Positions 13,919 through 16,441 of a stretch of DNA of 16,441 bases are shown in pieces. A program made the translations under genes and the position numbers. Within the stretch, counting starts at the first letter, position 1. Each line of letters begins with the position of its first letter. Origin of the DNA: an uncultured Acetatifactor sp. (GTDB lineage Bacteria; Bacillota; Clostridia; Lachnospirales; Lachnospiraceae); the NCBI GenBank assembly GCA_910584435.1, contig CAJUAP010000077.1, positions 1 through 16,441 on the forward strand. The letters run 5' to 3'. Under the pieces are notes generated by a model. That model did no database searches. It saw only the letters and a list, made by a program, of their open reading frames with translations, and was not told where the DNA came from.

Positions 13919-13952
13919 AAAATCCCCAGAGATACAATCTCTCCGGGGATTT
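13919..13952 (-). terminator. Terminator of the four-tRNA operon
   Basis: On the minus strand AAATCCCC (13945-13952) pairs with GGGGATTT (13920-13927). The inner arms AGAGA/TCTCT pair around TTGTA, with a two-base GG bulge on one side. TTTT follows partly within the stem. It starts about 10 bp after tRNA-Lys. Confidence 0.75.
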
Positions 13953-13962
13953 CCCATTTTCG

Positions 13963-14035
13963 TGAGACATGGGGGATTCGAACCCCCGACAACTTGATTA
14001 AAAGTCAAGTGCTCTACCGCCTGAGCTAATGTCCC
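13963..14035 (-). tRNA. tRNA-Lys (anticodon UUU)
   Basis: Acceptor stem GGGACAT/ATGTCTC has one G-U pair; discriminator is A. The D-arm is AGCTCAGGCGGTAGAGC. Anticodon stem CTTGA/TCAAG carries loop CTTTTAA, so UUU. The T-arm is GGGGGTTCGAATCCCCC. CCA is not encoded. It is the last gene of the tRNA operon. Confidence 0.97.
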
Positions 14036-14129
14036 ATATCAAAACCATATTATATATGCCTCAGGGCAACCTCGATAACTACAGCGGAACAGCCCTTGCA
14101 GCTGCAGCAAGACACCTCTGCAATTACAG

Positions 14130-14201
14130 CAGGGCTAGCTGGATTCGAACCAGCGACTGCAGCAGTCAAAGTGCTGTGCCTTACCGCTTGGCGATAGCCC
14201 T
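14130..14201 (-). tRNA. tRNA-Gln (anticodon UUG)
   Basis: The acceptor stem is AGGGCTA/TAGCCCT with the A1-U72 pair common in tRNA-Gln; discriminator is G. The D-arm is CGCCAAGCGGTAAGGC. Anticodon stem CAGCA/TGCTG carries loop CTTTGAC, so UUG. The T-arm is GCTGGTTCGAATCCAGC. CCA is not encoded. A 94-bp spacer separates it from tRNA-Lys. Confidence 0.96.
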
Positions 14202-14237
14202 ATACAAGCGTATCACTCTGACAGCTCAGGTTAAAAG

Positions 14238-14312
14238 GGTGGATAAAGGGATTCGAACCCTTGGCCTCCAGAGCCACAATCTGGCGCGCTAACCAACTGC
14301 GCTATACCCACC
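14238..14312 (-). tRNA. tRNA-His (anticodon GUG)
   Basis: The minus strand gives GTGGGTA paired with TATCCAC. The encoded extra G(-1) at 14312 lies opposite C73, the identity element of tRNA-His. Anticodon stem CCAGA/TCTGG carries loop TTGTGGC, so GUG. The T-arm is AAGGGTTCGAATCCCTT. CCA is not encoded. Confidence 0.96.
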
Positions 14313-14345
14313 ATATCTTAAATATGAGATGTTTCCATTCTCAAA

Positions 14346-14419
<74 letters not shown>

Positions 14420-14453
14420 ACGTTTTAGCCAGATACACAAATCAACAAAACAC

Positions 14454-14482
14454 ATTTTAACCCATAATCTTCCTCTTGTCAA
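14454..14482 (-). promoter_or_regulatory. Promoter of the tRNA Arg-His-Gln-Lys operon
   Basis: On the minus strand a perfect TTGACA (14477-14482) and TAAAAT (14454-14459, 5/6) are separated by 17 bp, about 35 bp before tRNA-Arg. The upstream side is A/T-rich (an AAAAAAA run), possibly acting as an UP element. The rest of the gap up to the 196-aa gene (14483-14596) shows no clear terminator for that gene. Confidence 0.9.
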
Positions 14483-14596
14483 CACCTTTTTTTAAATTCC
14501 GGTATTTTTTCGTAACAGTTCTGACAGCCCCGGTGCGAAGTCAAAATTGCGCTCCACAGGCTGCACCATATTCTGTATCGCCTGTTTCCTTCGGAT

Positions 14597-15187
14597 TCAC
14601 TCTGCCTGAGGCACAACACTTGCCATGGCATCTGCCGCTTCCGTTACCTCCGGTCCGCCCGGTGACGCTTCCCCGTTTTCTGCCGCCTCCTGAGGATCAT
14701 CATACTCTTTATCATCCTCTTCCCCCCAAAGGGTATCATATTTTTCTCTTTTCCGGCGCTGCATCATAGCTCCCACATTCTTGGCCGTCTGATATATTTC
14801 CATACTGAATTCCATCAGTTTCTTTTCATCCGATGCAGGCACAATTGCCCCCCTCATCAGACGACGGGCAACCTCCATGATTTTACTCATATCAACAGCA
14901 TAGTCCTGTGCCGCATCCGCCTGCTGATCCGCCGCCGCAGCATTCCAGTACACACAATACTGTTCTGCCAGCTCACTTAAATAGTCCTGGTATTCCTGCT
15001 GCTTCTCATTCAATTTATCTAAAGTCAGCTCCAGGACAGCAGCCTCCTCCCCGTAGACCTCCCGGCCTCCAGGCGAAGCTTCCATCCTCCTTCTCGCATT
15101 TTTAAGCTGCTCCGATATCATACCCTTTTGTGCCTGATATGCCCTCACTTGTTCCCTGTATACCTGCTGTGCCTCTCCAATTTTCAT
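14597..15187 (-). CDS. Conserved-looking coiled-coil protein of unknown function
   Basis: I do not recognise this 196-aa protein. Residues 1-80 are helical with heptad-like spacing (EAQQVYREQVRAYQAQKGMISEQLKNARRRM, then LELTLDKLNEKQQEYQDYLSELAEQY), suggesting a coiled coil. Residues 95-150 form a second amphipathic helical region ending in a basic cluster (MMQRRKREKYDTLWG). The last ~40 residues are acidic and probably disordered. There is no signal peptide or membrane segment. The motif EASPGGxEV occurs twice, at 36-44 and 173-181, once as R and once as P at the variable position, with different codons. A GGTGGGG site just before the ATG supports the start. A consensus promoter and a ~180-nt leader with many dyads precede it. 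A structural or scaffold role is possible but unproven. Confidence 0.7.
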   Translation of the reverse strand: MKIGEAQQVYREQVRAYQAQKGMISEQLKNARRRMEASPGGREVYGEEAAVLELTLDKLNEKQQEYQDYLSELAEQYCVYWNAAAADQQADAAQDYAVDMSKIMEVARRLMRGAIVPASDEKKLMEFSMEIYQTAKNVGAMMQRRKREKYDTLWGEEDDKEYDDPQEAAENGEASPGGPEVTEAADAMASVVPQAE

Positions 15188-15246
15188 AGCCCCACCATAT
15201 TAATATCATGTTTCCTGAATTACTGCTGCACCACTCATCTAAATCT

Positions 15247-15326
15247 GCCGGTAAAATCAATTATTCCATACAAGGCTTTTCCACTGTGGAATTGTCTCAG
15301 ACAAAGTAATATCCAAAAGCTCCGGC
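15247..15326 (-). promoter_or_regulatory. Potential multi-hairpin RNA leader of the 196-aa gene
   Basis: On the minus strand GCCGG (15322-15326) can close on CCGGC (15247-15251), and GCTTTT (15315-15320) on AAAAGC (15275-15280). Two small perfect hairpins lie inside: TTGTC-TGA-GACAA (15292-15304) and TTCCAC-A-GTGGAA (15279-15291). The last two bases of one arm are shared between alternatives. The layout (closing stem, second stem, two inner hairpins) resembles a junction-type regulatory RNA, but it matches no riboswitch class I know. Confidence 0.4.
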
Positions 15327-15339
15327 CCATAACTGCACT

Positions 15340-15360
15340 GGTTCGGGACCGTCCGGAACC
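15340..15360. promoter_or_regulatory. 21-bp dyad just downstream of the transcription start
   Basis: GGTTCGGGAC, a central C and GTCCGGAACC form an inverted repeat with 10-bp arms and one mismatched pair. It starts about 10 nt after the predicted start site of the 196-aa gene transcript. It could be a repressor operator or the first hairpin of the leader RNA. Confidence 0.5.
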
Positions 15361-15376
15361 GTTTCTAATTTCTTAT

Positions 15377-15405
15377 ATTATACACAATCCAATGGCATTT
15401 TTCAA
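15377..15405 (-). promoter_or_regulatory. Sigma-A-type promoter of the 196-aa gene
   Basis: On the minus strand -35 TTGAAA (15400-15405, 5/6) and a perfect -10 TATAAT (15377-15382) have a 17-bp spacer. Transcription would start near 15370, leaving a leader of about 183 nt before the ATG at 15187. Confidence 0.75.
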
Positions 15406-15415
15406 TACCATGATT

Positions 15416-15449
15416 TGTAACAGTTCAGTGACCTGGCTGAACTGTTACA
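15416..15449 (+). repeat. Dispersed 34-bp palindromic repeat, copy 3 (intact)
   Basis: TGTAACAGTTCAG (15416-15428) and CTGAACTGTTACA (15437-15449) are perfect 13-bp inverted arms around TGACCTGG. This is the best-preserved of three copies in the window. It lies between the cNMP-fold gene stop and the -35 of the 196-aa gene. A strong hairpin without a U-tract, it may stabilise the 3' end of the upstream transcript. Confidence 0.85.
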
Positions 15450-15487
15450 GCATGAGTTTCCCACCGATTCCCTTGCATCAGACAAGC

Positions 15488-15949
15488 TTATTTCAAACTG
15501 CCGAAACCGCTGATACTGTACTGCATAATCTTTTTCTTAATCTCTTCCGTTCTCCTTTTATTGATATCCTGCTTCTCATAGATATCATCCAGCAGCAAGC
15601 TTATATTTTTCTGCATCAGCAGATTCGTATGTACCATGTTCCTCATAATATCAATGGCATTTTGCGGATTATTGGCAATAAATTCTTCCAGTGAATCCTT
15701 TGTAATCCGCATTAAGAGAACTTCCTTATATGCAATCACCGTATAAATACTGGGCTGTTCGGAAAGCACATGCATCTCTCCGAAACATTTGGATTTGGAA
15801 ATTATCCCAATCAAATGTTCATCTTTTTCACCATATCGCAAATAAACTGCCACGGAGCCGGAGACAATCTTATACATTTCATGGTAGACCTCTCCTTCCC
15901 GTATAATTATTTCATCTTCACAAAATACCTTCATTTTGGCATCTTCCAT
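15488..15949 (-). CDS. Cyclic-nucleotide-binding-fold (Crp-like sensor) protein without HTH
   Basis: This 153-aa protein is one cNMP-binding beta-barrel (about residues 5-95: IIIREGEVYHEMYKIVSGSVAVYL, IGIISKSKCFGEMHVLSEQPSIYTVIAYKEVLLMRITKDSLEEFI) plus C-terminal helices. It ends where Crp/Fnr regulators would begin their HTH, so it cannot bind DNA in that way. The phosphate-binding cassette keeps FGE (56-58) but lacks the Arg that contacts cyclic phosphate in CRP (SIYT in place of an RSAT-like stretch), so cAMP binding is doubtful. It follows the PP2C/SpoIIE-type phosphatase by 27 nt, probably in the same operon, which suggests a sensor or partner role for that phosphatase. AGGGGTG before the ATG supports the start. 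Confidence 0.85.
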   Translation of the reverse strand: MEDAKMKVFCEDEIIIREGEVYHEMYKIVSGSVAVYLRYGEKDEHLIGIISKSKCFGEMHVLSEQPSIYTVIAYKEVLLMRITKDSLEEFIANNPQNAIDIMRNMVHTNLLMQKNISLLLDDIYEKQDINKRRTEEIKKKIMQYSISGFGSLK

Positions 15950-15976
15950 TATACCACACCCCTAACTTGATCTTTA

Positions 15977-16441
15977 TCATATTTTATTATTTTTTTCTGT
16001 CACTGCTTTTTCCTGCCTGTGTCCGTCCTCTTCCATCCTCTTCACGAATTCCACACAAAGCATGGTGATATCGTCAAACTGCGGCGCACCGTCCACGAAA
16101 TCGTCAATATCTTTTTTTACAACAGACAACAATTCTTCCGGTGTCTTTGCCGCATTTTCTCCAAGAACCTTACCCAGACGTTCCATTCCATACAGCTCTT
16201 CCTTCCCGTTGGTAGCTTCCGTAATTCCATCCGTATATTGGAATATCTTATCCCCTGGCGCAAGTTGCATACAGCCGCTTTTGTATTTCATATTTTCCAT
16301 CCCGGCAAGAACGAATCCAGGCGATATCTTATGCGGCTCATATGGTTCCCCTGCTCTGGAAATAAACGGAATTTCATGTCCTGCATTCACATACCGCAGT
16401 TCCCCCGACACAAGATCAAGAACCCCCTCGAAAGCAGTAAT
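15977..16441 (-). CDS. SpoIIE/RsbU-type PP2C serine phosphatase (partial, N-terminus beyond window)
   Basis: The open frame enters from the right edge and gives 155 residues, beginning ITAFEGVLDLVSGELRYVNAGHE. This is the C-terminal part of a PPM/SpoIIE phosphatase domain. Landmarks are SGELRYVNAGH, PGFVLAGMENMKY, the metal-binding Asp in IFQYTDGITEATN, and FDDITMLCVEF near the end. The frame also contains a GTG at 16411, but continuity and homology run past it, so the true start is outside. Such phosphatases dephosphorylate anti-anti-sigma factors (SpoIIAA/RsbV type) and thereby release an alternative sigma factor. Any N-terminal sensor or membrane domain would lie outside the window. The downstream cNMP-fold gene is probably co-transcribed. 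Confidence 0.92.
   Translation of the reverse strand: MTAFEGVLDLVSGELRYVNAGHEIPFISRAGEPYEPHKISPGFVLAGMENMKYKSGCMQLAPGDKIFQYTDGITEATNGKEELYGMERLGKVLGENAAKTPEELLSVVKKDIDDFVDGAPQFDDITMLCVEFVKRMEEDGHRQEKAVTEKNNKI

Larger units (their letters stand above)
15188..15487. other. 300-bp gap: leader and promoter of the 196-aa gene plus 34-bp repeat
   Basis: There is no protein gene here. From right to left the gap holds the 34-bp palindromic repeat (15416-15449), a strong minus-strand promoter (15377-15405), a 21-bp dyad near the transcription start (15340-15360) and a foldable leader (15247-15326). The plus-strand frame running through it into the next gene has no ribosome binding site. Confidence 0.75.

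Noticed and set aside
14036..14129. Extra tRNA or small RNA between tRNA-Lys and tRNA-Gln
   Set aside because: There are short dyads but no cloverleaf, T-loop or terminator; it looks like an operon spacer.
15128..15694. 188-aa plus-strand open frame
   Set aside because: It crosses the promoter and repeat of the gap and is antisense to two genes; no ribosome binding site.

Overview
The window looks like chromosomal DNA of a Gram-positive gut Clostridia, most likely Lachnospiraceae (Blautia/Roseburia-like). This rests on AAGGAG-type ribosome binding sites, clean TTGACA/TATAAT promoters, an agr-type LytTR/GHKL pair, a Csp-like subtilase, a tRNA-Arg-His-Gln-Lys operon without encoded CCA, and many short palindromic repeats in the gaps. 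The assignment is an inference from gene content. No phage, plasmid, transposase or CRISPR array is visible. All protein genes but one (the CYTH protein) and all tRNAs are on the minus strand, so transcription runs mainly from right to left.

From right to left: (1) the C-terminal part of a SpoIIE-type PP2C phosphatase (cut by the window edge), followed 27 nt later by a cyclic-nucleotide-binding-fold protein with no DNA-binding domain. (2) A 196-aa coiled-coil protein of unknown function behind a consensus promoter and a ~180-nt leader rich in inverted repeats. (3) A promoter-tRNA-Arg(UCU)-His(GUG)-Gln(UUG)-Lys(UUU)-terminator operon. (4) A MATE exporter. (5) tRNA-Leu(UAG) with its own consensus promoter and terminator. 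(6) A GtrII-like membrane glucosyltransferase candidate. (7) The plus-strand CYTH protein, separated from a DJ-1/PfpI protein by a 738-bp non-coding gap full of repeats. (8) gmd and fcl, which convert GDP-mannose to GDP-L-fucose. (9) A 212-bp repeat element. (10) An M18 aminopeptidase, a single-PAS-domain protein and a subtilase with a clipped C-terminus. (11) A LytTR response regulator and its GHKL histidine kinase, the latter cut by the left edge.

The functional themes are signalling (two-component pair; phosphatase plus cNMP-fold partner; PAS protein) and surface glycan building (gmd, fcl, GtrII-like protein). The least explained material is non-coding. A 34-bp palindromic sequence occurs in three separate gaps. 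A 59-bp block is exactly duplicated, and each copy carries three interleaved complementary segments in the order A-B-C-A'-B'-C'. One of its 9-bp arms recurs beside the CYTH promoter. Four tandem 17-bp palindromic units sit inside a 212-bp element with inverted-repeat ends. The leader of the 196-aa gene can be drawn as a multi-hairpin fold. These are the best candidates for undescribed elements; none is proven from sequence alone.
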